Shown one piece after another: positions 43,222 through 53,046 of a stretch of 64,000 nt of DNA (positions are counted from its first letter, which is position 1; each line of letters begins with the position of its first letter). The DNA is taken from positions 620,001 to 684,000 of the forward strand of contig NZ_VWWO01000001.1 in NCBI RefSeq assembly GCF_011752935.1, in the 5' to 3' direction. Both the position numbers and the translations under genes were made by a program. The notes under the pieces are model-generated. The model worked only from the letters and a program-made list of their open reading frames with translations. It was not told where the DNA came from and did no database searches. This DNA comes from Chitinophaga sp. Cy-1792 (GTDB taxonomy: Bacteria; Bacteroidota; Bacteroidia; Chitinophagales; Chitinophagaceae).

Positions 43222-44493
43222 ATGAAGTATCTATTAACTATCGGCCTGTTACTGCCTGCCTGCTTTGCATTTTCCCAGGTTACCTACCGTGATGCCAATA
43301 GCAACACAATGCCTTTAAAGAAGTATGACAGCACCTACAATCTATCCGCCCTTGTGGATTATATCCACACAAATACAAATAATACGGAAGATAAAATGGT
43401 GTTTACAGATCCTGCTTCTCTTATAGGCCAGCAAATCACATTTTTGCAGCTTAACAGGGGCAAAGAACCCATTTATCCTGCCGATACCCTTATGTCAGAG
43501 TTTTTTACAAAAGCGACGTCTGTAAAGACGCCCGCTGCAAAGGAGGAAGTAAAGGGATTTCTCAAGCAATCATTCAAAGGTATCCGGGTACTGGATAATT
43601 CATCTCAAAGGGAATCTAGTGATCCTGGTAATAAAATTATAGGGCCAACTAATTTATACAAACCTATTTCTGTTGTAAACAGGATGGAAGAAACGGTAAG
43701 GTACTACACCAATTATTCTTCCCTGGAAAATAAGTCCTTTACTATTACTAATGCTAAACTTACGCAAAACGAAAGGGCCTCTTATTATGATTTTGAATTA
43801 AAGGACGCGGCGAACGAAGTAATATTCTGGAAGTTTTATGTCAACAAACAAAGAGATTATGGTATTGTCATAAATGGCTACCTCGCGAAACTACGTACCA
43901 CTTATCTTAATACAGACCTTCACATGTACCAAAGCGACACTAACCACACAAAGTTGTACTTCAATAGGCTGGATAACGAGAAATACACCTATGCCATTGA
44001 CAAAAAATGGCATTGTACAGATGTTACGTTCCTGATGAATAAAGATTTTAAGTATGCTGCTTTGTATGTCATACTGAAAGACGAAGCCGGACTTGAAATA
44101 GCAGCAAACCCTAACAAGGATTATTGGTCAGGAGATCTTGCGATTGCGAACCTTTATACAGATGAAAGTTACCTGGCACAGAAAGAGAAAGATAAGCAGC
44201 TGGCAGCAGCGAAACTCGCCGCTCAAAAATCCAGTGAGATCAGAACGGCTAATGACGTGAGAAAATTCAAGGCGGAAATGATCAAAGAATATGGACCTGT
44301 AAATGGGGCACTGATTGCGGCTGGACAGGTAAAAATAGGCATGACGAAAGATATGTGTGAATCTGCATGGGGTAGGCCTTTAGATTACATGGAAGGTAAG
44401 GCTGTTGGAAACCAGGCAGTAGAAATCTGGGTATATAAAGAAGGACGCTCGCTTCATTTTGTCAATAATAAACTGGTACAATTCCTTCAGTAA
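43222..44493 (+). CDS. secreted protein with C-terminal BamE/SmpA-like motif
   Basis: 423 residues, signal peptide (about 1-19, MKYLLTIGLLLPACFAFSQ). The N-terminal and middle parts (20-330) are not recognised and look beta-rich. From about 365 to the end is a short alpha/beta module: AAGQVKIGMTKDMCESAWGRPLDY, then GNQAVEIWVYKEGRSLHFVNNKL. The IGMTKxxCxxAWGxP and WVYxxGxxLxF pattern resembles the SmpA/OmlA (BamE-like) fold found at the ends of many secreted proteins. A Lys/Ala-rich helix (QKEKDKQLAAAKLAAQK) links the two. Role unknown. Confidence 0.72.
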   Translation: MKYLLTIGLLLPACFAFSQVTYRDANSNTMPLKKYDSTYNLSALVDYIHTNTNNTEDKMVFTDPASLIGQQITFLQLNRGKEPIYPADTLMSEFFTKATSVKTPAAKEEVKGFLKQSFKGIRVLDNSSQRESSDPGNKIIGPTNLYKPISVVNRMEETVRYYTNYSSLENKSFTITNAKLTQNERASYYDFELKDAANEVIFWKFYVNKQRDYGIVINGYLAKLRTTYLNTDLHMYQSDTNHTKLYFNRLDNEKYTYAIDKKWHCTDVTFLMNKDFKYAALYVILKDEAGLEIAANPNKDYWSGDLAIANLYTDESYLAQKEKDKQLAAAKLAAQKSSEIRTANDVRKFKAEMIKEYGPVNGALIAAGQVKIGMTKDMCESAWGRPLDYMEGKAVGNQAVEIWVYKEGRSLHFVNNKLVQFLQ

Positions 44494-44512
44494 AGGTTAT
44501 TGTTATACTATT

Positions 44513-44550
44513 AAAAGCCAGCAGATTGAATCTTCAATCTGCTGGCTTTT
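44513..44550. terminator. bidirectional terminator between convergent genes
   Basis: AAAAGCCAGCAGATTGA pairs perfectly over 17 bp with its complement across an ATCT loop, flanked by A and T runs. Confidence 0.88.
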
Positions 44551-44555
44551 TATTG

Positions 44556-46961
44556 TTACTCCGATTTAAGACTTTCTACTGCATTAATCCGGATAATATT
44601 CCGCGTCATCCCTCCTACTATCATTGTAACCAGTACCACTACAAACATTACCACTGCAACAAAAGGGGTGATCCCCAGTTCTATCCTGTAAGCATACCCG
44701 TTCAGCCATTGCTGTAGCATATACCATCCTAAAGGCCACGCAATCATATTGGCAATGATCATCACCAGCGAAAACTCTTTCATAAACAGACTCAATATAT
44801 TAAAGGCAGATGCGCCCAGTACTTTTCTTACACCCATTTCCTTTTTCCGGGCAGTAATACTTAAAGCAGTCATACCGGTGATACCCAATACAACCATCAG
44901 TAAAGCTATTACGGTTGATAACCTTGCCGCCCGCAGCATCTGTGTTTCCTTTTCATACAACGATGCCAGCACATCATCCATAAAGCGGTACTCAAATGGC
45001 TGCTCAGCAAATAAGTGCTGCCATTTATCTTCTAAGGCTTTAACAGATGCAGATAGCGGCCCGTCGGTTAATCTGATGGTCAGATAATTATAGAGATTCA
45101 GCTGGTAAACACTCAGAAAGCAGACCGGAGAAATTGCTGCCTGCAATGATCCCGGATGAAAATCCTTTGTTACGCCACTAATCTGTAAGGGCATGCTGTT
45201 ATTATATTGCCGGAGATACTGATGGATGGCTTTTTCGGGGTCACTCCATCCTAAAGCACGGGCTGCGGCTTCATTGATAACAATCTTATCCGCATCAGCA
45301 GCATTTCCCTGATAAAAACTGCCGGCAGCCATTTTAATATTGTAGGTCTGCAGGTATCGTTCATCTGTTGTGAATGTCAGGTTGGTAATGGCGGAAGTAG
45401 AGTCTGCCGAAGGTTTATACAGCATGATAGACCCTGCATTGGCACCGTCCGGCAATTCAAAGGAAAACGTTGCATCTTTCACGGCAGAGAGGCTACGCAT
45501 TTCATCTCTCATCAGCTTAAGATGTGCAACCCCTTCCGGGGTCCAGTCACGGGGTAGCTTTACTGTTATCAACCTGTTCCTGTTGTAGCCAAGGTCTTTG
45601 TTCATGAAATACGTTACCTGCTGCTGTATGGTGATGGCTGCAACAAAGACGATCATGGCTGTTGCAAACTGAACTGTTACCAGTCCCCTGCGTAATAATA
45701 ACCGGTCTTTTATTTTTAGTGTTCCACCTTTTAAGGCTTTTACAGATGATTGTGCAGATAAGAAAAATGCGGGGTAGATGCCTGCCAGCAATCCGGTTAG
45801 CAACAATATCGCAATAGGAACGCCTATAAACCATATCGGAAAGGATTGGAAGCCTGGTAGTACCCTGCCCGTTAACTGCCCGAAAACAGGCTTTAAAACG
45901 ACAAATAATACGAGGGAAAATATACTGGCAATTGCCGCCACCAGGATGGATTCCAGCAACAACTGAATAATAAGTTGTGAGCGTAGGCCTCCTATCGCTT
46001 TTCTTACACCAATTTCTTTTAGTCTGCCGGCAGAATTTCCTATCGTGATGTTAATAAAGTTTATCAGGGCCATCAACAGAATAAAGAATGCTACTATGCC
46101 AAATACCAGCACCATTTTCAGTGCCAGGCCGTTATGTTGTTTCATGTACCACTTTTGCAATGGCATGGGCACGACCTTCAGCCGGGAGGATATATCTCCG
46201 GGGGCATATTGCTGAAGCACAGTGCTGATCGCTGCATTAAGCTGTTCCGGAGCTACTCCTTTCTTCAACAGCACATAGGAAACAATGTAAGGGTTCTGCC
46301 AGGCTGTGAAGCCGGCGTACCGGCCGAAATATTTTAGGGCTGCAGGGCCCAGAAATACCTCATCTCCCGGACTATAATAATTTGTCACTGTATTAAATGG
46401 CAGGTCCTGCAATACACCGGTTATCTCAAAGTCTTTATTGTTGCCATCAAACGACTGTATCTTCAGCGTTTTGCCAAGTACGTCGGTTGTTCCGAAGAAC
46501 TGTTTTGCTTTATTCGCCGTTATCAATACGGCATTAGGGGCCACCATGGCCGTACGTGGATCTCCTGCCAGTAATGGCTGCTTAAAAACATCCAGAAAAG
46601 TGGAATCTCCCAGCTGCAATCCTATGCGGAAATGTTTATCCTTTACCGTTATAACGGTATTAATGCCATCATGACAATAAACCTTTTCTACCAATGAGGG
46701 GTAGTTATCCTGCAATATTTTTGCAAGATTTCCTACAGTGGCCAGCTCCACGCCGGCATCAGGATTTTTCCACTTGCTTTGCAGCTGAACAATTCTGTTG
46801 CTCTCCGGAAAGTTGTTGTTTACCGTATACTCCCCCCATATATACGCGCCAATCAGGAACAGAAAGGTTAATCCCGTGCAAAGACCCAGGATATTAATGA
46901 GCGTAAAAAACCGATGCCTGGATAAATTCCGCCAGGCCACTATAAAATAGTTCTTCCACAT
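44556..46961 (-). CDS. FtsX-type ABC transporter permease (MacB_PCD, duplicated)
   Basis: 801 residues from ATG 46961 (MWKNYFIVAWRNLSRHRFFTLINILGLC); a GTG/ATG further upstream is less likely. Two repeats of a MacB periplasmic core domain plus FtsX helices are evident: helix 1 at about 20-45, a periplasmic part to about 275, helices near 285-425 with GRLKEIGVRKAIGGLRSQL, a second periplasmic part, and a final set with KKEMGVRKVLGASAFNILSLF. Such proteins are widespread in Bacteroidota next to an ATPase or two-component genes; neither is adjacent. Likely a mechanotransmission-type exporter component. Substrate unknown. Confidence 0.9.
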   Translation of the reverse strand: MWKNYFIVAWRNLSRHRFFTLINILGLCTGLTFLFLIGAYIWGEYTVNNNFPESNRIVQLQSKWKNPDAGVELATVGNLAKILQDNYPSLVEKVYCHDGINTVITVKDKHFRIGLQLGDSTFLDVFKQPLLAGDPRTAMVAPNAVLITANKAKQFFGTTDVLGKTLKIQSFDGNNKDFEITGVLQDLPFNTVTNYYSPGDEVFLGPAALKYFGRYAGFTAWQNPYIVSYVLLKKGVAPEQLNAAISTVLQQYAPGDISSRLKVVPMPLQKWYMKQHNGLALKMVLVFGIVAFFILLMALINFINITIGNSAGRLKEIGVRKAIGGLRSQLIIQLLLESILVAAIASIFSLVLFVVLKPVFGQLTGRVLPGFQSFPIWFIGVPIAILLLTGLLAGIYPAFFLSAQSSVKALKGGTLKIKDRLLLRRGLVTVQFATAMIVFVAAITIQQQVTYFMNKDLGYNRNRLITVKLPRDWTPEGVAHLKLMRDEMRSLSAVKDATFSFELPDGANAGSIMLYKPSADSTSAITNLTFTTDERYLQTYNIKMAAGSFYQGNAADADKIVINEAAARALGWSDPEKAIHQYLRQYNNSMPLQISGVTKDFHPGSLQAAISPVCFLSVYQLNLYNYLTIRLTDGPLSASVKALEDKWQHLFAEQPFEYRFMDDVLASLYEKETQMLRAARLSTVIALLMVVLGITGMTALSITARKKEMGVRKVLGASAFNILSLFMKEFSLVMIIANMIAWPLGWYMLQQWLNGYAYRIELGITPFVAVVMFVVVLVTMIVGGMTRNIIRINAVESLKSE

Positions 46962-47086
46962 TTTATCTGTTGTTAGCCTGCCTCCCTCCACGAAAAAAAT
47001 GCCCAGCTATAACTAATTGTTAATCAACAGTTTGCTCGGTTGCACGTGTTCATTTACGTACAACAGCTGTTCATCCGTGTACAGGA

Positions 47087-47626
47087 CTACAAAGGATAAA
47101 ATACACTCTTATTCAGAATATCACCTATTATTTCCGTGACCTCGGCCGACCGCTGCTCCATACGGATACTTGAATTCTTTACCAGCATATCCACCGTATG
47201 CATACTTCCTCTCCCTATCATTCTTTGCAGCTCCGCCTGCATTTCACCGGTAATTTTCCTGTCATCCTTGTAATTATGGACCAGTACAAAATAATGTACG
47301 CTATAAGACTGTTTGTTCAGAACCTGAATAACGTCACTGATATCATGCGGCCCTTCAAGATACAAGGCCAGATTCAGGACAAAATGTACACCCAGCTGTG
47401 TATGACTGGCCAACACCTTGTTTAGCTCTGCAATATATTCTGTGGTAGTACATCGTGAGTTATTCGTACCCATCACCGCAAATTTATTGTGCGCGCCAAA
47501 ACGCGGAGCAATAAAAGGAGTCTTAAGCGGGAAAAAGTTTTTCCGGCCGAATATTCTTACAACTGTATCAAAATGCCCTGAGTTAGGGAGATTGATTAAT
47601 ACAAAGATTCTGTTCGGGTTAACCAT
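47087..47626 (-). CDS. hypothetical protein, 179 residues
   Basis: No family recognised. It begins MVNPNRIFVLINLPNSGHFD, a hydrophobic strand followed by a loop that faintly recalls a P-loop-like or Rossmann start but lacks GKS. Later SVHYFVLVHNYKDDRK looks like a second core strand, and a helical end (EMQAELQRMIGRGSMHTVDML) follows. No signal peptide. The start ATG is at 47626. It lies on the same strand as the ABC permease, 125 bases upstream of it, and could be in one transcript. Confidence 0.6.
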   Translation of the reverse strand: MVNPNRIFVLINLPNSGHFDTVVRIFGRKNFFPLKTPFIAPRFGAHNKFAVMGTNNSRCTTTEYIAELNKVLASHTQLGVHFVLNLALYLEGPHDISDVIQVLNKQSYSVHYFVLVHNYKDDRKITGEMQAELQRMIGRGSMHTVDMLVKNSSIRMEQRSAEVTEIIGDILNKSVFYPL

Positions 47627-48022
47627 AATGTGTGGGAGAAACTTGTTTCCAGAATAGGTTTTTTTTCAGTTGTTATGGCCAAAATGGCTAAAAACAATGG
47701 TATTCGAATCCGATTAGTGCTCGTCCAGACCATGCGCTGTTTTTAAAGGATTTTTCCCATATAAATCTATCTAGCATAACACCAACTATCATCAGTGTTA
47801 TAACCAGAAATTACGCCTTTCTTAACCGCCAATCCTTTACTGGATGTTAACAAACTCATGATTAAATATTTTTTAACAAAAAAGATACACTCACTATATA
47901 GTATATACGCAGAAAGTCATCTTTTTGAATCACCTCCGGATAATATTTCACTAGCTTATCTGAATTACTTATTCTTTATTTGTACTTTATACACTTAATC
48001 CGCCGTTAGAAAAAATAATACC
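47627..48022. other. 396-base divergent intergenic region, no gene seen
   Basis: AT-rich spacer between the 179-residue gene (leftward) and the alpha-galactosidase (rightward). No clear TTG/TAnnTTTG pair or strong palindrome was found. Confidence 0.4.
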
Positions 48023-50167
48023 ATGAAGAAATTCACCACGTTATTGCTGGTACTCTTTTCTGCATCCACCTATGCACAAAATCAGCCGATAAGAATCACG
48101 ACCAGCAATGTAAGCCTCGTATTCACCACCAATAACCAGGGACGACTCATCCAACGTTACCTGGGTAAAAAATTAGCTCCCGAAAATAGCGATACACTCA
48201 ATAAATCGTCGCAGGAAGCTTATGTCACTGCCGGCATGGAAAGCCTGTTGGAACCCGCCATCAGACTTATCCATAACGATGGTAATCCCTCCCTGGAATT
48301 AAAATACCAATCTCACCAGATTACCAAAAAAGATAATAACGTCACCGATGTGGATATCTACCTGAAGGATCCCGTTTACCCGGTAAACGTTATACTCCAC
48401 TTCGAAAGCTATTATAAAGAAGATATCATCAAAGCATGGAGCGAAATAAAACATTCCGAAAAACAACCGGTACGCCTGACAGACTACTCCTCTTCCATGC
48501 TGCACCTCAACGCAGATAAATATTACCTTACCCAATTTCATGGCGACTGGGCCCGGGAAGTTAATATGGTAGAAGAACAACTCACGCCCGGTATGAAAAT
48601 ACTGGACAGTAAACTCGGTACCAGAGCCAATATGTACGAGTCCCCTATGTTCCTCCTGGCTGTGGATAAACCTGCAACAGAAAACAGCGGTGAAGTAATC
48701 GCAGGTACACTGGCATGGACCGGTAACTTCAGGTTCGCATTTGAAGTAGATCAGCTGAATGCTCTTCATATAAACGCCGGTATTAATCCCTATGCCTCCG
48801 ATTATATGCTTCAGCCGAATGAAGTATTTACCACGCCGGCACTCATTTTTACACTTTCCACCACCGGTAAAGGACAGGCTAGCCGCAATTTCCACCACTG
48901 GGCAGTGGAATATGGTATCCTCGATGGACATACACCACGACTCACCCTGCTCAACAACTGGGAAGCCACCGGCATGGACTTCAACGATAAACGCCTTACC
49001 GAATTATTTGGTGGCGCCGCCAAACTGGGTGTAGACCTCTTCCTCCTCGATGATGGATGGTTTGCCAATAAATACCCACGTAATGCTGATAATGCCGGAC
49101 TCGGCGACTGGGAACCTAATAAAGCCAAACTCCCGCAAGGCCTGGGCTACCTCGTTAAAGAAGCCGAAAAACAAGGCGTAAAATTCGGTATCTGGCTGGA
49201 ACCTGAAATGGTGAACCCGAAAAGTGAACTGTATACCAAACATCCCGACTGGATCCTCCGCCTGCCAAACAGAAGCGAAAACTATTACAGAAACCAGCTG
49301 GTCCTGGATCTCACTAATCCTGCCGTACAGGATTTCGTATACGGAATCGTAGATAAAACACTTTCCGAAAATCCCGGTATCGCCTATATCAAATGGGATT
49401 GTAACCGTATGCTCACCAATCCTTATTCCCCATACCTGAAAGAAAAACAATCACATCTCTTCATCGATTATGTTCGCGCTTTCTATAAAGTAATGGACAG
49501 AGTAAGAGCCAAATATCCACACCTGCCTATCATGCTCTGCTCTGGTGGCGGCGGTCGGACCGATTATGGCGCCATGAAATACTTTACCGAATTCTGGCCA
49601 AGTGATAATACAGATGGCCTGGAACGTATCTTCATTCAATATGGTTATTCACATTTCTTCCCTGCAAATACTATGTCGGCCCACGTTACCAACTGGGGCA
49701 AGCAATCACTGAAATTCAGGACCGATGTTGCCATGATGGGTAAGCTCGGTTATGATATCAAGGTAGATGCATTTACAGATAAGGAAATGCAATTCTCTCA
49801 CGATGCTGTAACTACGTATAACCGTATACGTGATATAGTATGGTATGGAGATATGTACAGAATTATTTCGCCGTATGAGGAAGAGCGCGCTGTATTCCAA
49901 TATAACAGTACAGATAAAAAACATGCGATCGTGTTTAATTATCAGATGAATGTTAGAAGAAAGGAATTATTTGAAAATGTAAAGCTGCAAGGCCTGGACC
50001 CTAAGCAACAATATACCATCAAAGAAATTAACCTCTTCCCGGGTACAAATTCAGCACTGAAATTTAATCAGACATACAGCGGTGATTACCTGATGAATGT
50101 CGGTTTGAACCTGGTGCCACGCGCCGTTGCACTGACCAGTAACATACTGGAAATTACAGCAGAATAA
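48023..50167 (+). CDS. GH36 alpha-galactosidase, secreted
   Basis: 714 residues with a signal peptide (MKKFTTLLLVLFSASTYAQ). N-terminal beta-sandwich (about 20-270), (beta/alpha)8 barrel (about 285-600, opening LTLLNNWEATGMDF and LGVDLFLLDDGWFANKYP), and a C-terminal beta domain. The nucleophile is Asp459 in YIKWDCNR and the acid/base Asp528 in FWPSDNTDGL; IMLCSGGGGRTDYG is also family-typical. It releases alpha-1,6- or alpha-1,3-linked galactose from raffinose-type sugars or galactomannan side chains. It stands alone, without SusCD or a regulator, so it is not part of an obvious polysaccharide-utilisation locus. Confidence 0.93.
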   Translation: MKKFTTLLLVLFSASTYAQNQPIRITTSNVSLVFTTNNQGRLIQRYLGKKLAPENSDTLNKSSQEAYVTAGMESLLEPAIRLIHNDGNPSLELKYQSHQITKKDNNVTDVDIYLKDPVYPVNVILHFESYYKEDIIKAWSEIKHSEKQPVRLTDYSSSMLHLNADKYYLTQFHGDWAREVNMVEEQLTPGMKILDSKLGTRANMYESPMFLLAVDKPATENSGEVIAGTLAWTGNFRFAFEVDQLNALHINAGINPYASDYMLQPNEVFTTPALIFTLSTTGKGQASRNFHHWAVEYGILDGHTPRLTLLNNWEATGMDFNDKRLTELFGGAAKLGVDLFLLDDGWFANKYPRNADNAGLGDWEPNKAKLPQGLGYLVKEAEKQGVKFGIWLEPEMVNPKSELYTKHPDWILRLPNRSENYYRNQLVLDLTNPAVQDFVYGIVDKTLSENPGIAYIKWDCNRMLTNPYSPYLKEKQSHLFIDYVRAFYKVMDRVRAKYPHLPIMLCSGGGGRTDYGAMKYFTEFWPSDNTDGLERIFIQYGYSHFFPANTMSAHVTNWGKQSLKFRTDVAMMGKLGYDIKVDAFTDKEMQFSHDAVTTYNRIRDIVWYGDMYRIISPYEEERAVFQYNSTDKKHAIVFNYQMNVRRKELFENVKLQGLDPKQQYTIKEINLFPGTNSALKFNQTYSGDYLMNVGLNLVPRAVALTSNILEITAE

Positions 50168-50184
50168 TCCGTGAAAATATATCG

Positions 50185-50224
50185 TGAAAAGGTCTCTCTC
50201 TACAGTGTAGAGAGGGACCTTTTC
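50185..50224. terminator. terminator after the alpha-galactosidase gene
   Basis: TGAAAAGGTCTCTCTCTACA pairs with TGTAGAGAGGGACCTTTTCA with one mismatch; ATTTTA follows. Confidence 0.8.
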
Positions 50225-50300
50225 ATTTTACGTTAATATAGGTTTCGTACCTTCATAACCATTTTTCGTTCCCTGCGTTATTAATTAAACAGAAACATCC

Positions 50301-51779
50301 TTGCAACAGCTTTATTCATTTATCTATAGTATCGACTGGCACCCATATATGAAAATGGGCAGCACTATTCTTGTCACGCTGACATTGATTGGTGTGGTCT
50401 TTACTATTCTAATGGAAAACCGGAATCCGGTGAAAGCTATTGCTTATATCATGCTGCTGGTTTTCGTTCCTGTACTCGGATTGATCATTTACTACTATCT
50501 GGGTAGAGATTACAGGAAGAAAAGAAGGTTTACATTAAAAGGTACCAAGGATGAAGTGTTGTTTGAGAGTTATATGCAGATGCAACGTGCAGAACTGGAA
50601 CAGATGCAGCTGGAACTCCGTCAACTGCAGGGAAAGAAGCAGGAAATATCTGCTATGCTGCTGAATACCCATCAATCTATTCTCACTAAAAATAACGAGG
50701 TGAAAATCCTGGTGAATGGTGAAGAAAAATTCCCGGAAGTATTCAACGCATTGCGTAATGCAAAACATCATATACACTTCGAATATTACATCATTACAGA
50801 TGATGATATTGGTAAAGAATTACTCAGTATTCTGCTGGAAAAATTACAGCAAGGTATACAGGTAAGATTCATTTATGATGACATGGGCAGCAACCATATC
50901 GGGAAGATACCTCAGCTGCTAAAACAACATGGTGCTGAAGTTTACGCCTTCGCGCCTGTTCGCATCAACTTTTACGTAAATGCCAATTACAGAAATCACA
51001 GAAAGATAATTGTTGTAGATGGGACGGTTGGATTCGTTGGTGGAATTAACATGGATGATCGTTATCTCAACAACGGCAAACATGAATTATTCTGGCGCGA
51101 TACACATCTGAAAATTGTTGGTGATGCAGTGAATATTTTACAGCTCCAATTTTTGATGAGCTATCGTTATTGCAGTAAGAAAGTTTTTCCTTTTGCATAT
51201 CCATATTTTCAGCGCTCTGCCTGTGTTGGTACTTGTTTTACGGATATCGTGGCGAGTGCGCCTGATTCTGAATGGCCGATGGCAATGAATACGATGGTGA
51301 TGGCTATAAACGTTGCCCAGCGCAGGATACGCATTACCAATCCCTATTTCATTCCTACGGATCAGATATTATCTGCCTTACAGGTTGCCGCGCTTGCCGG
51401 TAAAGATGTGGAGTTATTATTGCCTTATCGCGGAGATTCATTTATCGTGCAGCATGCAGCACTATCTTATCTGAAACCTTTACTACAGGCAGGTGTAAAA
51501 GTATACTTCTATACTCGTGGATTTATACACGCAAAAACAATGGTAATAGATGATAACTTATCCTGGATAAGCTCTGTCAATCTTGATAACAGAAGCTTCT
51601 ACCTGAATTGTGAAATTGGAGCGATGATGTATGATGAAGAAACAGCGAAAAAACTAAACAGAATTTTTGATGAGGACCTGTTATACGCAGCGCCTGTCCA
51701 GGAAACGCGCTGGAATAAGAGAAATCCCCTGAAACGCTTCATGGACAGTGCTTGCAGATTATTAACGCCATTGTTGTAA
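50301..51779 (+). CDS. cls: cardiolipin synthase (phospholipase D family)
   Basis: 492 residues from a TTG at 50301; an ATG at 50349 is a possible alternative. Two N-terminal membrane helices (about 18-38 and 45-65) end in the typical YYYLGRDYRKKRRF. The two HKD motifs are NHRKIIVVDGTVGFVGGIN and IHAKTMVIDDNLSWISSVN, with VNLDNRSFYLNCEIGAM after the second. It joins phosphatidylglycerol (or phosphatidylglycerol and phosphatidylethanolamine) to cardiolipin at the inner membrane. It ends directly against the acidic protein gene on the other strand. Confidence 0.93.
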   Translation: MQQLYSFIYSIDWHPYMKMGSTILVTLTLIGVVFTILMENRNPVKAIAYIMLLVFVPVLGLIIYYYLGRDYRKKRRFTLKGTKDEVLFESYMQMQRAELEQMQLELRQLQGKKQEISAMLLNTHQSILTKNNEVKILVNGEEKFPEVFNALRNAKHHIHFEYYIITDDDIGKELLSILLEKLQQGIQVRFIYDDMGSNHIGKIPQLLKQHGAEVYAFAPVRINFYVNANYRNHRKIIVVDGTVGFVGGINMDDRYLNNGKHELFWRDTHLKIVGDAVNILQLQFLMSYRYCSKKVFPFAYPYFQRSACVGTCFTDIVASAPDSEWPMAMNTMVMAINVAQRRIRITNPYFIPTDQILSALQVAALAGKDVELLLPYRGDSFIVQHAALSYLKPLLQAGVKVYFYTRGFIHAKTMVIDDNLSWISSVNLDNRSFYLNCEIGAMMYDEETAKKLNRIFDEDLLYAAPVQETRWNKRNPLKRFMDSACRLLTPLL

Positions 51780-52214
51780 TCAGTATTTTTCTTCTTCAAA
51801 ATCTTCATCATCTTCCACAATATCATCGTTGGTTTCTTCAAGGTCTTCGTGCCTGTCGCCGCCAATACTATAGATATTATTTTCTTCATCTTCGGCGCCG
51901 ATTTCTTCTTCCTCATCATCCAGATCTGAGCCGGGAACATCCAGGTCATCGCCTACTTTATCCTGTCTCCAGGTTTCGTCCTGTTCATCACTTTTGGAAG
52001 GACTTTTTCCTGGCTTATTCGGTAATTCACTGTTGTGCCGGAAAGAACGGGTAACCTCATCCATATCAAGATCTACTTCATTATCTCTGTTATCCGTATT
52101 CATAATATCTTCACTTGCAGGATATTCGGGATAACCAGGAAATTCTTCCTTCTTCTTTTTTCCTTTTTGTTTATCGTCGCTTTGTTTCGGAGGATTAGTT
52201 TTTTTAGGTGCCAT
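51780..52214 (-). CDS. acidic disordered cytoplasmic protein
   Basis: 144 residues from ATG 52214; a longer reading upstream has an unlike N-terminus. It starts with a Lys-rich stretch (MAPKKTNPPKQSDDKQKGKKKKEE), followed by a central motif DMDEVTRSFRHNSELPNKPGKSPSKSDEQDETWRQDKVGDDLDVPGSDLDD and a strongly acidic tail (EEEEIGAEDEEN, EDDEDFEEEKY). No fold expected. Its coding end abuts the cls stop. I do not recognise a named family. Confidence 0.65.
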   Translation of the reverse strand: MAPKKTNPPKQSDDKQKGKKKKEEFPGYPEYPASEDIMNTDNRDNEVDLDMDEVTRSFRHNSELPNKPGKSPSKSDEQDETWRQDKVGDDLDVPGSDLDDEEEEIGAEDEENNIYSIGGDRHEDLEETNDDIVEDDEDFEEEKY

Positions 52215-52997
52215 ACAATTAAGTTTTATAAGATCAGAAAGAATATTGTGCCACATAGGGAAGTCTGGCTGAAAAAATAACAATGCAGTTGGAGGATTGT
52301 TCACATACCGCTGTGGTGGCGGATTATAAGCGTTATCTGCCATTAAATAACCGTTATAAAAGGAGGATATAGAAACAAAGGTGGAACTGTCCGGTTTTTG
52401 CCACGATCAGTGGATTTTTATAGGTGGTAATTATAGGGATTGCTTTATGGGAGATATGCTCGCCATGAATCTGTTGCAGTAATTATTTTAGATTTTCGGG
52501 AGATGATTGACACGGATGGTATTGGTAGGAGAAATTGAATTTATTGGGTAGAAAGACAGCTGCCTTATTTCGTTTATGCATTAACGTGAAATACCTGCTC
52601 ACTTATTTTTTCAGAGAAACGCATTTTTTTTCGGGGGGATAATTTCAACAGGATTATCTGTAAATATTATTCGGAAGAATTTTTAGTCCGACTTTTTAGA
52701 TAAAGACCCCGGCAGTAAAATTTGCCTCTGAACCTGAATCAAAATTTTCGGAAATGGCAGGCGAATTGATTTTTCCACTGATTTTTGGACAAAGTCCTTT
52801 TAAAGGTCTCCTTCCCCTGTCTTAAAGCAATCCCTATTCAAAAACAGCCATTTTTAGCCCTTTTTAGCACCTCACCCCTATTTTGAACACAAGTACTCAG
52901 CCAATAATCGATCTTTCAATTTTACCCTATTTCTGAAGGCCACTTTTTAGCAATTTTGGCGTTTTTTTTAACAAAACTGCATTTGTGTGTAATAAAA
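52215..52997. other. 783-base gap upstream of the acidic-protein gene, no gene seen
   Basis: AT-rich non-coding DNA with five copies of TTTTTAG between about 52675 and 52960. No convincing open frame, tRNA or palindrome family. It ends at the mnmG terminator. Confidence 0.5.
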
Positions 52998-53022
52998 AGG
53001 CCAGGTAAAATTTACCTGGCCT
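52998..53022 (-). terminator. terminator of mnmG
   Basis: AGGCCAGGTA and TACCTGGCCT form a stem with a 5-base loop; read leftward it is followed by TTTTTATT. It lies 24 bases after the mnmG stop. Confidence 0.85.
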
Positions 53023-53046
53023 CTTAACAATTTTTATGTTGAGATT

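Noticed and set aside
48299..48931. 210-codon minus-strand open frame inside the alpha-galactosidase gene
   Set aside because: It is antisense to a clear GH36 gene and has a Cys/Phe/Ile-rich shadow composition.
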